Assembly (NCBI RefSeq): GCF_016808095.1
Contig: NC_068972.1
Span: forward strand, 5,593,001-5,657,000
Direction of reading: 5' to 3'
DNA from: Vigna angularis
Lineage: Eukaryota > Streptophyta > Magnoliopsida > Fabales > Fabaceae
Length of the DNA stretch: 64,000 nt
In this document: positions 25,207 through 37,434 of the stretch, in pieces
How positions within the stretch are numbered: the stretch's first letter is position 1
Layout of the letters: the number at the start of each line of letters is the position of its first letter
The notes under the pieces: generated by a model
What the model saw: only the letters and a program-made list of their open reading frames with translations
What the model was told of the DNA's origin: nothing
Database searches by the model: none
Position numbers and translations under genes: made by a program

Positions 25207-28200
25207 GGTCGCCAACCACAGCACGTAGCGAAAAGACCAAGTATGATGGAATGTAGTTAATATTATTACAACGACAATGGTTTCTTGGTAGAGAGAGAAA
25301 GAGAGATTGCAGGCTTAAGGCGTGAGCCTTAAAATACAGTGTTATGATGAGAGATAATGGGAAACGGCGGTGAAGCGACGTTAGCATAGGAGACTGTCAC
25401 TGTATATAAGGGTGGTAGCCGCCGTCATTCGTACTCGCCGTTTCCCAGCGTATTTGACAGCTATCTCTTTCTTCTCAACTTACGCGCCTCTCTTGGCGTG
25501 AGCCTTAATTTCCTTTTGTTTTCTCACTAACGAATCTGAACAATGGCTATATAAGCATAAGACAGTATAACTACGCGCTCTACGAGCCACGGACAGCGTC
25601 GTTCGTACGCATTTGGATTATGGAGCGCGTGTCCACGGAGCGTGCCAGGGAGGCACTGATAATAGAAACTAAGAATACTATCTTTTTTTTTAAGATAAAA
25701 GTAAGAATATTTAATCCTACTTTCAGTTCTTACATTTTTTTTCCTAGATTATGATAATGGGATTTTTGATATTTTTTTATACTTCACAAATCTACTACAC
25801 ACTTAAACACTAGTAGAAAAACACATGTTTCAAACTCACTTACCATATCTGTATTTCACGTTGCTCTAATAAATGCATCTTCTTAATAATTTCATTTAAC
25901 ATACAAATAAATAATGTTTAGTGAATAACGAATAACGGCATAGGATATAAGTGCAGTCTTTGTTATGGGCTATTATGTATGTAATTGTAGCTCCAAAGAA
26001 TTAATATATAATTAGAGAGTAAAGCGTGATTGGTGAATTAAATTAAACATAGGCTTAATTTATTTCTCTGAACTCTAAAATTATATTTATTAAGAGATAG
26101 ATTAATTTGGCTGTTTACAAGTTATCTCATATGTCAAAATTTTCATTTTAGTTCTCAATATTTAAATACCAAGTTACATTCAACTCATATATAATGACTT
26201 TTTTCTTAAAAGAAAAATAAGTTCAATAAAAGTCTTTAGTATAATTGTTAAATGTTTTCATTCGAATTACGATTTTAGTAAGACTTTCCGTTATTTACCG
26301 TTAATATTTGACTTAATTACAAAATGTTATTTATGTTTGATGTCAATGCCTTACCTTTTAACAGTTTATATCTAAGTTTTGCATTATAAAATAATAAAAT
26401 ATTATTATCTCATCCTGTATATATATTTTTTTTCAATATGCAACAGAAATGTAGCACCCTATTTACGGTAACTTTAATTTATATAGACTGACAAATAATA
26501 GTGTATTTTAAAGCATTTAAGTTAGAGCTAGAAACAAAATGTCCAAAATTAATTCTTTGAACTGTTTTATTTTTAACTTTTATTAAATGTTTACACGGTT
26601 ATCTTTTATTGCCATACAAACTTGTATTGAGTTAAAGTTGATTGTGTACTTATTAATTGTTGTTTATTATAAAAAAAAAAGTATAAAATTTAATGATTAA
26701 AAATCACGTCAACAAAAATATAAATAGAAAACAAAGATTGAATGCAGATAAAAAAGAATTAAAAAAAAATAGAAGAAAAAAAAACAGATACGAAATATCG
26801 TATCTTCCTTGGAAACTTATGAATGATCATCTTCCAAAAAAAATGAAAAGATTGCTTTGTTTAAGAAAACAAACATTAAGACAGCCTTGGTGAATCGTGA
26901 TAAATATGTGTAAGATCACTTTCCGAAGGTTTTGTCCTTATTTGGTAGGAAAAGTTTGGGTGTTGACATTATTTGAGGGGTTTCAATCTATTGCATGAAA
27001 TGGAAATAAGAAAAATTGAAGGAAGGGTTTTGTCGTTATGCCAGAAAGCAATGCACATGCATTGGTTATGTCATGAGAGAGTATCTCTAGAAATTGATCT
27101 ATTGATCTACAAATTCCAATCTATTAAGATATATTAATATTCATAGCATAAGTCGATGACAGAAAAAGAAAAGAAAATAGCAACATTTTACGAAATGTAT
27201 GACGATAATTACTATTTGCATGTGAAGCGAATCAGACTAGGGGTGGTGGTGAGAAGTTGGTGTGCATGAAAATTTAAAAAAAAAAAACACACAAAACAAT
27301 GAGAATTGTTTTGGTGGCGAATGGTAAAGAAAGAAGACTGAACTGTGTCTGAAAGTGTTTGGAGTGATGAGCAATAAAAGAGATTTGCATATAGCAATGT
27401 ATAAAGCTGACTTCGCTGAGTCCTTTTCCTCTTAAATTATAACTGTCTTCCCTTCATTTGGTAATTATCTCTTTACTTTCTTTTCTTTTTCTTGTTTTTA
27501 ATGCTCTGCAAAAGCTTTTGCCTTTTTCCTTTCTTCCATGTAATGTAAGTAATGACAACACTACTTCCTCCGCTTCATACTTCGGTCTTTATTGCTACCT
27601 TTCTTTTCTTTCCATTACAAACACAAAAATAAAGTTTTATTTTATTTAAATTTAAAACCAAATCAAATCAATATTTTACCATTTCTTGTATTTGGCATCG
27701 GGTATCCAATTTGATAAAAACATTTATTATTAAACATTTTATAACCATACATTATTATCAAATAAAAAGAATATGTTTTTTAAATAACTATTCTTATATT
27801 TATAATCTTATAGTTAAAAAGATATAACATAAATTTATCATTAGATGGTAAGTGAAATATAATTAAATCACAATCTAACTTTTTAGCAACATTTTTTTAA
27901 TTTTTCTGAGTTATTAATTAATTTTATGTCTGTAGCATTTTGTTCAAACTTAATAAGTTATTTGATTTTAAATCAAACGGTTGGATACGGTTTAAGGAGA
28001 AAAAGAATATGTAAATTCATCAAAATTTTAAAAAATAAATAAACGTTTTCAAATGTTTGAATCGAAATTTAATTATTTTTCTTTAATTGGTTGGATTATT
28101 AACATTTTAATATTTATTTATTATAAATCTTACTTTTTGCTTTCTAAAAATAAGGGTATTGTTATATTTTTTTTGGTGAATTAACTAATATCACAATTAC

Positions 28201-29997
28201 TATAATTGATTTTCTTTTTGTGTATGATTATATTAAGTATTGGACGGAGTATATTTGATTTATACCCTTAGCGATCTTTTATTATGGAGAATCTTAATGA
28301 TTATTATGTAGATATATGAATTTTTTTTTTAAATACACTTTTTCTGATTGTTTTTTCGTATGTATAAAACTGTTTTCATCAAATTCGTAATCAAATATCT
28401 GAGGATAAAATTACCCACTAATTATATCATAGTATATTGATTCTATTAAACAATTTAACAGGTTGTGAAATTATCCTAGATCTAAAGAGTCACAAGTTGT
28501 TGAAATTGGAACAGAAGAGAAAAAAGAACAATAAAGTTCTGAACTAATGTTTCATAAAAGGGGTCCAAAACCAATTCGTGTTTCATGATCCGTCACCAAA
28601 CACTTTCCGTTTTCCCAAATCTTGCAGCAAATTATTAGGCTGTACTTTTTTGAGTTAACAAAGTTATGTGAAATTTAAAATCCAAATTAATGATTGGTGA
28701 GCGATGTGAGTTCTCAACTATCAGAATAAAAAAATCCGTTTCCATTTAATCTTTAAATAATGGTGAAACGGTTACTAAAAATTATAAATGGTCCATTAAT
28801 TTATCATTGAAAAATCATTATAATAAAGCAAAACTAAACCCTAATTGAGTAATAAGGTGTATTTAAAAGAAAGTTTTGTGGTATTTGTGGGTGAGGGTTG
28901 TGATGTTGAATGATAAAATGAATAAGGGGAAGAGGAAGAGCAGAGCAGGAGAGTCAGTGGAGACAGTGCTTCAGAAAGAGATTCTGACGGCACCATATCC
29001 GCCGGTATTCCGCCGTCAGAAGGGTACGGTTGGCCGGCGTGACACCATGATGTGGGTCCCACAGACAGTGAAGACAAAGTTAGATGTATTTGTTCTTGGG
29101 ACACAGGAACAACAAATTACTTGAAAATGATGATAGATGGTTACTTATCGTATATCCTCCCTCTGACACTACCAACATACCATTATTTCTTTATGCATTT
29201 AAAAAAGAAATTCAAAAACCCATCTCTGAACATTGTAGTTAATTATGCTTAAGCCCTTTACTTTTCCCATCATGTTGCTGCGACATGGTTTAATAAGGGT
29301 TCAAGTTCCTAGGCAAGTTCGTTAATCTTCAATACAACACCAACCAAAAGGAAGGCCTTTTTCTTTTCTAAATACATATTAAGACTGTCTTCGTCTGTGT
29401 CAATATATTTATTAGCATGATAAGCTACTGATCTCGTCTTATGAGATAAAGATTTGTCATGCAATAAAATCATGAGAATGAAGATTCAGAATGGTAAGTA
29501 TGGTTTGAGGTGCGATGGAATCGATTTTCAATTTGTTGGAAACGATTTCATGATATCACGTTGATGTTATTGATTCTCTTGCCACTTGAAACTAATTATG
29601 ATTTTCGAACACGATTTGTTTAAAACTAATAATAATTTTTATAAATAATAACTTTTTCAATTATTTTTAGTGACAAAATTGAACATTATTTATTCAACAA
29701 ACTTTTATCAATGATGATGATTAGTATCTAACTAAATATTTAATTATTTTATATCAAAATTTACACCAATTCTTTATTTATTTTTATTATTAATCATTTT
29801 TTTCAAACTAATTGAATAAAAATTAAAAAAATATTTTATATTCATCCAAAAATCATTTTATATTACTTTTATCATAAATTATAATTTGATCGTTTCTATT
29901 TATTTCTATTAAAATTTATTTTTATTTATTATAACAGTTAAATCACTCACAAAATTTTATATTCAAAACCACTGTCACTTTCACTTCTAAATCCTTT
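25207..29997. other. ERL upstream region and AT-rich intergenic DNA
   Basis: 25207-25600 should hold the ERL promoter and leader; it includes a GA-rich stretch near 25289-25310 (CT-rich in the transcript). Beyond that the DNA is AT-rich with no recognisable gene. A patch at 28870-29120 has more balanced base use and small frames on both strands (82 and 87 codons), neither of a known family. Confidence 0.5.
28982..29021. repeat. Perfect 10-bp inverted repeat with GC-rich spacer
   Basis: TTCTGACGGC at 28982-28991 and GCCGTCAGAA at 29012-29021 are separated by 20 nt. It lies within a GC-balanced island in otherwise AT-rich DNA. Function unknown. Confidence 0.8.
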
Positions 29998-30398
29998 AAA
30001 AAAAATTAACATAAATTTTACTTTCAAATTTTCTTAAACAAATTTATTTATTTTTTCATATTCATCTTTATAAAATAACACACACCTAAAAGTTGTTTCT
30101 TACTTAAACTAATTAAGTCCGGAATATATAAATAGAAATTAAAATTAATGTTTGCATTCAGTATTTTATTATTTCTTTCAAAAAAATTAACACAAATTTT
30201 AGTTTCAAATCCTCACAAATAAATTTATTTACTTTTTTTTTATATTCATCTTTATAAAATAACACACACCTAATGTTATGTTCGTCTGAGCGGATTTCCC
30301 ACGGATGGAAATGCGGGATTGTTTACCAACTCCCATATCTCATGTTAGGAGAGATTTGAAGGAATTTGGTGTAATTTTATTATATTACCCTTATGGCT

Positions 30399-30400
<2 letters not shown>

Positions 30401-30436
<36 letters not shown>

Positions 30437-30509
30437 GTAATTATTATAATAATAATAATAAAATAATTATTATTATAATAATAATAATAAATAGTAATAA
30501 TAATAATAC
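30401..30509 (+). repeat. Compound (AAT)n microsatellite
   Basis: An AAT run of about 12 units at 30401-30435, followed by interrupted ATT/AAT tracts to about 30509, inside the Harbinger-like element. Confidence 0.9.
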
Positions 30510-30629
30510 AATTTTTTCATATTAAAAATTAATTTTTATTTTTTTCTTTTCTTATAATAATTTTTAGAATTATATATAATATTAATAATTATAATTTTAT
30601 ATTATTTTTACTATTAAATATATTTTAAT

Positions 30630-30742
30630 AATCTTCAATTTTTACTAATTAAAATCTTCAATTTTTACTAATTAAAATCTTCAATTTTTACTAATTAAAA
30701 TCTTCAATTTTTACTATATAAAATCTTCAATTTTTACTAATT
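30630..30742 (+). repeat. 23-bp tandem repeat, five copies
   Basis: Five units of AATCTTCAATTTTTACTAAT plus TAA; the fourth is altered (ACTATATAA). It lies inside the Harbinger-like element. Confidence 0.9.
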
Positions 30743-31886
30743 ATAATATTAATAATTATCATTTTATATTACTTTAATAATTAGGGGTATTTTGGTAATC
30801 TTTCATTTTTATTCATTAAACAATTTTTTTTATTTATAACATTAATCAAATCTTACACTAATTCTGATAAACTTTATTTCTAAATCCACTATCAATTACT
30901 TCCAAATCCACTCAAACAAATAACAAAAAATTCACCCTCAAATCCTCTCAAATCCATCCACTCACTCTCCTCCAAATCCTCTCCTCCAAGTAAACACACC
31001 CTAAATGTTGTTTCTTACTTAATCTAAATAAGTCCGGAATATATAAAAAATTTAAAATAATGTTTGCATTCAGTATTTCATTATTCCTGAGAAACTATTC
31101 CTACTTTTTAGAGTAATTGTTAGCATGTTTTAAATTCTCACAATTGTTTATTTTAAAGTGTCTTTCACTACTAAATGATGACCTGTGATGCAATAAATAC
31201 ATTCACACTACCTCGTTACTTGAGAGTGACTAAAATATCTGTTTTTAATAAAATAAAAAAATCAATAAGACCTGTGATTACCTTGGTTAAACGAACATTT
31301 AAAACGAATGTGAAAAATGACGCATAACACGATTAGTGCCGTCACAATGATTACACCAAACTGTAATTTTCAACCCAAAGTGTTTTAGTATGATTAATTA
31401 AACAATTGATATCTTAGTTTAATTAATTTCCAATCAACGGTATTTAAAATATAGAATAATAGAGATGAAGTTTATTACGACATTTTTAATAGTATTATTA
31501 ATTTATTTAATACATTTTTTTGTTCTGATGTTGAAAACAACTTAATATTTAAGGATGTAAGGATGTAATAAATTATACTAATATTTTATGTAAGGATGTA
31601 ATAAATTATTTAAGAGTATAAGTGGTATAATTGGGATAAAACATGAATTTGAAAGTATCTAGCAGATATCTTGCTTCTAATGATACGTTGAAAATAATAT
31701 TAAATACTGAAAGTTAAAGAAAATTATTGAATAACGTGTATGGTGTCTGATAAGTAATATAAATTTATTGTGTCATATAAGCGATTGAGTTTTTATGTAA
31801 TTTTGTTGTGATAATAATTTAATGAAATTATATAATAAATACACATATTTAGGATTAATTAAGTGAATGAGTCTTTTCAAAATAGA

Positions 31887-32036
31887 ATCAATGTAGGATA
31901 TTAATAACTTTATTAACATGATATATAATCTTTTTCAAATTATAATGATATTAATAACTTTTATAACATGATATATAATCTTTTTCAAATTATAATCAAT
32001 ATAGGATATTAATAACTTTTATAACATGATATATAG
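31887..32036 (+). repeat. Three-copy AT-rich tandem repeat
   Basis: Units of about 50-60 bp share GATATTAATAACTT, ATAACATGATATATA and TCTTTTTCAAATTATAAT. The first two are complete and the third is partial. Confidence 0.85.
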
Positions 32037-32118
32037 TTTTTTGGTTGGAAGATGTAAATTTGATATTTAATAAATTCTTAATTAATTAATTAATATTTTA
32101 GTTATTGTCCATTATTGT

Positions 32119-32119
32119 A

Positions 32120-32144
<25 letters not shown>
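32119..32144. repeat. (TA)n microsatellite
   Basis: About 13 TA units in AT-rich DNA. Confidence 0.95.
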
Positions 32145-32150
<6 letters not shown>

Positions 32151-32394
32151 GTAATTTTTTAAAGTATACTAAATTTTAGTTGACAACAAAATTTGAATTC
32201 ATAAAAAAAAGACATACGAATATTTTAATATTTTTTATTTTTAATTTAAAATAATAAAAAATAAAAAAATTATTTAAATATTATTAACCTTAAAACTTAA
32301 AATCCATAATATATGATAGTATTTTTGTGAACTTAAAGTTAATACACTTTAAGAGGGAGGTAGCAAACCTATATAATATATGATAGTATAGACA

Positions 32395-32630
32395 TCTCAT
32401 GCGTGATAGTAGAAATTGGGTGGTCCGATAACGGCCCGATAGCGGGTGGAATAGAATAATAGAATGTCCACTTAGGACTCGTTAGGATATGCTCTATGGC
32501 TCTGATAACATATTAGAAGGTGAGTTTAAGCCTAACTCAACCCCACAAAACTGGCTTGTAAGGTGAGGTTTGCACCTCACTTATATATTATAATTTGGCC
32601 TTATCTTTGGTCGATGTGAGAATTCCAACA
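32395..32630 (-). mobile_element. TRIM-like retroelement fragment (LTR, PBS, part of interior)
   Basis: Read on the minus strand, 32630-32511 is a roughly 120-bp LTR-like segment beginning TGTTGGAATTCTCACATCG. It is followed at once by TGTTATCAGAGCC (32510-32498), which is close to the usual initiator-tRNA-Met primer-binding site TGGTATCAGAGC. The interior continues to about 32395 with CCACCCGCTATCGGGCC. A very short LTR followed by this site is typical of TRIM elements. The second LTR was not found, so the copy looks truncated. I recall this repeat as common in Phaseoleae genomes. Confidence 0.65.
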
Positions 32631-32639
32631 ATTTTTATG

Positions 32640-35600
32640 ATAAAATATTTTCATTTAAATAAAAAAACTCAAAAAAGTTTCATTATTTAAAAACACTTTA
32701 TTTCTCTATAAACTCTTTTATAAAAGTTTTCTTCCTTATCTTTAATATTTCTTATAATTTGTTCATTTATTTTTAAATCGAAAATGGTAAGATTTTTCTT
32801 TGTAATGAGTACATCAATGTCAACAGATAGTTAAGCGTCAATTTATATGTTGGATTTGTTTTCTTCTTTGACCATTTGAGATAAAGTTATAATATACTTT
32901 ATGTATGTTTATGATTATTATTTTGTTTGATTAAAGTGATAATATAGTTGTGGACATATATTAAGATGATGTTTTGGAATAATTTTAAGCAAAAATTTAT
33001 TGTGATGATAATAGTAATGTATGCATTAACATATGAATGCCAATAAGGAAGTATCGTAATTTCTAATAACTATTCAAACTTAAATATAGTATTAGTTTTG
33101 TGGTGAGAGTCGAATGAATTCTTAATAACTATACAATTTGATCTTAGGAACGAATGAGACTAACATGGTGAGTAATAGAGTGCTAATTTTTGTTTATGAC
33201 TTTACAGAACATAAATACTAATACAAGTGTATGTCTACATTGAATCTTAATGTCAAAAGTATACATATAAAAATTGAAACTAATATTAATTATTTGTGTA
33301 AATATACACAATTTATTGTATTTTATGCATCTTTAGATTATAATTTATATTGTTTAAATATTTAGGATAATTCTTTTGCACACTAACTTACTCTGTTTTT
33401 CATTTGTATTTTTTTTTATTCTACAAATGATCACTTCACAATATAAGTGTATTGAAAGTTAGGTAATGATACACCTTTAGGTAATGTTGTTATTGAGTAG
33501 TTTTATAGCTTTTTAGTAGTTGTTTTGTATAAGAGTTATTATTTTTTGAAAAATTTACGTGATTCATAAATAGTTTGTATATATTTTATTATTATAGTTA
33601 TTATTTTATATAATTTTATTAATATCATATATGTTTATAACTATCTCTTTTTATTTATCAAACTTTCAATGTTTTACTTATTACTTTTATATGATTAGAT
33701 GAAACGTGACGACAATAAATAATGTTACATGAAAATTATCAACAAAAGAAAAATTAAAAAAATATATAAAAAGTTAAATATTTATATTTTCTTTTGTAGT
33801 TTTGTTTTGACGTTTCATAGGTATAATATAATTTCTGATAAAGATAATTTCGTTGTAAGAAAATGTTTATTTATCTGGGTTATTAGTAACTAATTTACAT
33901 ATGTAATTTACAATTATATATTTAAATTATTTTATACAATAACGGCATAACTATTTTTGTGGATAAACTTGGAAATACTAGTTTTTAACCAGAAACTCTA
34001 AATGAGTCCATCTATCTGGTTTAGGTATTTGTATCAGATTTAGGTATTATTTAAGGAAAATCATTTTTTTTTTTATATTTAAAGGGTCATTTGACAATCT
34101 ATTTTAGAAGTAAAATAATTGTTAAAAAAATAAATTTTTGTTTTTAAGAAAAAAACATGCCGATAGATTAGAGTTTTGTTTTGACGTATGCACCAAAAAC
34201 AAACACAAATTTTGTTCCATTGGACTATATAAAGGATACACTGACCCACGAAAACAATCGGACGGAGATGGAACGGTAACGGCTACTCATCATCAGATTA
34301 AATATTTTTCTTAGAAAAGGTAAACATATTAATTATTACTAATTAAAACAGTGATAAACAAGAAACATAAAGCATACAGTGGAGATTTGAATAAAAATGG
34401 AAACATTGAATAGTCAATAAATAATTATTAAAGCGTGCAGTTATTATCATGGGCAAATAAATGTTTAGTTCGTTTTTATGAACCGGAAAAAGCATGCATT
34501 TAATAGTTAATAATAAAAATAATAATTTTAGAGTGAGTAGCCCAATAACTAGTTAAATAGGGCTTTCAAAAAGTTGGAGGGAATTAAAGAAGTTGAAGAG
34601 AGAGCAGTTTGAATAAAAAGACGGAATTGTAGATTTTGAATTGCAGACATGAATTCCTAAAATGAGTGGTTTTAACAGAGTGTTTGTTTCGTTTTGTTGG
34701 TTTAATTTTAGTTTATAATAACAATGGACAGAAATGTTGTTGAGATATAAAGAAGAGATTCATAAATGACTGTACCATCATACGATCCGTGAAGCCCATG
34801 CCAATCCCAATGCAGCTCATTCCGTCTTCCTTTTTTTTTTTTATATTATTATTGTATTTATTAATTAGCCAATGAGAACTAATTTTCAATTCAAATTCAA
34901 CTAATCAAGTGATAACTATTTTTAAAGAGTATAATCTGTAAAAAAAATTATATCTAGTTGAAAATTTTAGTAAATGTCGAAGTATCAAAATCTGTACGTA
35001 AAACAAAATTTAGTATTTATACTAATTTTAATTTCACCTATTAATAAAATAACTATGTATTACTGTTTTCTATATTTAATACCTTTAATTTAAATTTCAA
35101 ACGAAAACCATACTAGAAAATCAACATAAATTACATGGATTGGTAAAAAGGTTAATAAGGAATTTATGTATCTATTTAAATTAAATTTTATAATTTATCA
35201 TGCATTGTAATTATTTACTTGAAATTTAACCTAATAAACATTTTCAAGGATATAAAAAGATAGTAAATGATAGTATGTGTAGTTTTTAAAAAATTATGTT
35301 TGATTACTTCGTTACTAAAATGTTGAATTATAATAGTAAATAATAGTAATAATAGTAAATAACTGGACATGATTATACTCTTAGCAAAACTAAGCTACAT
35401 GATTATATAGACTTGTTGAGTGAGAAGTTGGCTCGTTGAACAAAAATACATAATTTGCAAATTAAAAAGATCAAACTTTTGGATTTACGGGGTGAGTATC
35501 ATTTTGCTAAGTAAGCTTATTAAAAGTAATATCAAAGGATATACTCACTAAGTAAGTCAAAGTATTGTTCGTAGAGTCTATAAATGTTAGAAACTTAAAA

Positions 35601-36901
35601 GGAAGGTGTGTGCTTGTCTTTCTAAATAAGATAGTCTAGTTGGAATATATTTTTTAAGGAGTTTATTTCCAACGTTTTCTCTCTAAGCGAGTTTGTATGT
35701 TGCTGAGTAATAGCTTTTTAGCCAAGTCAAAGAGTATTAGAGTAACCTTATCCCTAGGCGAGTGTTGTGTTCCTTAGGCAGGTCTCCTTGCAATGAACAT
35801 TCGTTGAGTGATACAAGACTTTGTTAAGCAATAACTTACTAATCTAAATTGGTATAAAGAGTCTATGTCTGGTAGAATTTGTTATGATTTATGTGAATTG
35901 AATGAAATGAGGAAACAATTATTTATGGGATGAGAATACTAGCATAATTGTGCATGTGTAGTTTATTAACAACATGGACAAAAATTAAATCATTTTGGCT
36001 ATACTAGTAATTTGATTCACATATATGAAATAACTATTTGTAAGAGTTAACAAAATATTCATATATAAAATGAGTCGACTAAAGTCAAGCTGGTGAAATA
36101 TAAAATTTACTATGTCATGGTTTATGGATCGAGGAGAGGTCAAAACATGTTCATACTTAGAGATAAGAATAAACGAGTAAGGAGAGATGTATGATTTTAA
36201 AATTTAATTAATATATTAATTCTTCACGGATTATTTTTTATAGCTTTTGGTTTATAAATAGACTACTAGAGTCTTTATATTTAGAGGCATATTGCATGTG
36301 TTGTGAAAGCCATGTTATTATTTTCTAAATTGTTAGTATATATATCTTTTATTTAAAATTTATGTTTTAAATTAACTCTAACTTATCTACGTGTTTTTTC
36401 TGCGGTGTTGTTATCTAATGTTAACATGTATTTTAGAATAACATAAGTTAAATATAGATTTGAAATATTCATGTTAGAGGACTCTACAATATTACAAACT
36501 TTGTTATATTTGTGCATTTAATGTAATTATATAGTTACTTTTTAATATTATTTATGGATGCTGTAATTAATCGTACCGCATTAGTATGATAAAACAATAT
36601 TTAATAATAGTTTATATTCACGTCATAAAAAAAACAAATTATTTCATCACTATATAAATTTTATTAAAAAAATTATCAATATAAATTATGAAATCTACAC
36701 TTGCTGCAATATGTAGTGAATTATCAATTGATGAACTGGTAACATGTTAGTATATAATAACACATTGTTAACATAAAATCGTAACTTTTTATGAATAATT
36801 ATTTTTTAATAGATAAATATTGTAATAAATGAATAATTTAATATCAACCCATAAAAGAAAACAATTCTTGAAAAAAATGTTGACATTGATATAATTAAAA
36901 A
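32640..36901. other. AT-rich intergenic DNA
   Basis: No coding sequence or defined element recognised. A stretch at about 35380-35870 is less AT-rich and may be a decayed repeat (recurring GAGTG and CTAAGxGAG phrases), but its boundaries could not be set. Confidence 0.5.
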
Positions 36902-36909
36902 AATACCAT

Positions 36910-37426
36910 TAGAGCTGTCAAAATAGGTCATAATCTGTGGGTCAACCCGGTCCACCACGGGTTTGAAAAAATTGTATTTTTTTTATGCGGGTCAGATTTC
37001 AACTCGACTCATTTAAACCCGGCTTATGCGGGTTGAACCCGTGGTGGACAGAGTTGACCCACCAACCCACCTACATAATTTTATTTTATTAAAATTTAAT
37101 TTTATAAAAAAATATTTATTATTTTTTTTTTGCTTGAAAAAATGATTTAAGTTCTTTATTTTCAAAATTAACTAAACACCCATGTTGGGAGTGAAATTTA
37201 GGAGTGAAATTTGTTTAGATTTGAATTATACAAAGTTTGTAATTTTTTTATTTAAAAAAATTGTAATTAAGTGAGCCAGTGAGCCAACCCGTTTACCCAT
37301 CAACCCGTGGTGGGTCGGACCGGGTTCGAATTTTTCTGGCTCGCTAATAAATGAGCCGGGTTGGGTTGGCTCACTAAGTGACCAACCCGTGGTGGTCGGG
37401 TCGGGTGGCCTGTTTTGACAGCTCTA
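36910..37426. mobile_element. hAT-like MITE, copy 1
   Basis: A 517-bp element with termini TAGAGCTGTCAAAA and its inverted repeat TTTTGACAGCTCTA, flanked by the perfect 8-bp target duplication AATACCAT (36902-36909 and 37427-37434). The 8-bp duplication and TAG-type ends fit the hAT superfamily. The subterminal regions carry repeated GGGTTGACCCGTGGTGG-like phrases on both strands and the middle is AT-rich. No transposase. Confidence 0.9.
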
Positions 37427-37434
37427 AATACCAT

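Larger units (their letters stand above)
30274..31001. mobile_element. PIF/Harbinger-like non-autonomous element, copy 1
   Basis: A 728-bp element flanked by the 3-bp target duplication TAA (30271-30273 and 31002-31004). Its ends are imperfect inverted repeats: TGTTATGTTCGTCTGAGCGG inward from the left, and GGGTGTGTTTACTTGGAGGA when the right end is read inward. The 3-bp TAA duplication and the terminal form fit PIF/Harbinger. It encodes no transposase. Inside are AAT microsatellites and a 23-bp tandem repeat. Right-end sequence is shared with copies near 42 kb and 49 kb. Confidence 0.75.
29998..31085 (+). repeat. Tandem duplication A-B-A'-B' split by an insertion
   Basis: Block A (about 29998-30089, ending ATAACACACACCTAA) recurs as A' (about 30178-30273). 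Block B (about 30090-30176, with AAGTCCGGAATATATAAA and TTTGCATTCAGTATTT) recurs as B' (about 31005-31085). The Harbinger-like element at 30274-31001 sits exactly between A' and B'. Confidence 0.85.

Noticed and set aside
37313..37330. tRNA-like GGTTCGAA stretch
   Set aside because: Lies in the hAT-like MITE; no cloverleaf or acceptor stem around it.
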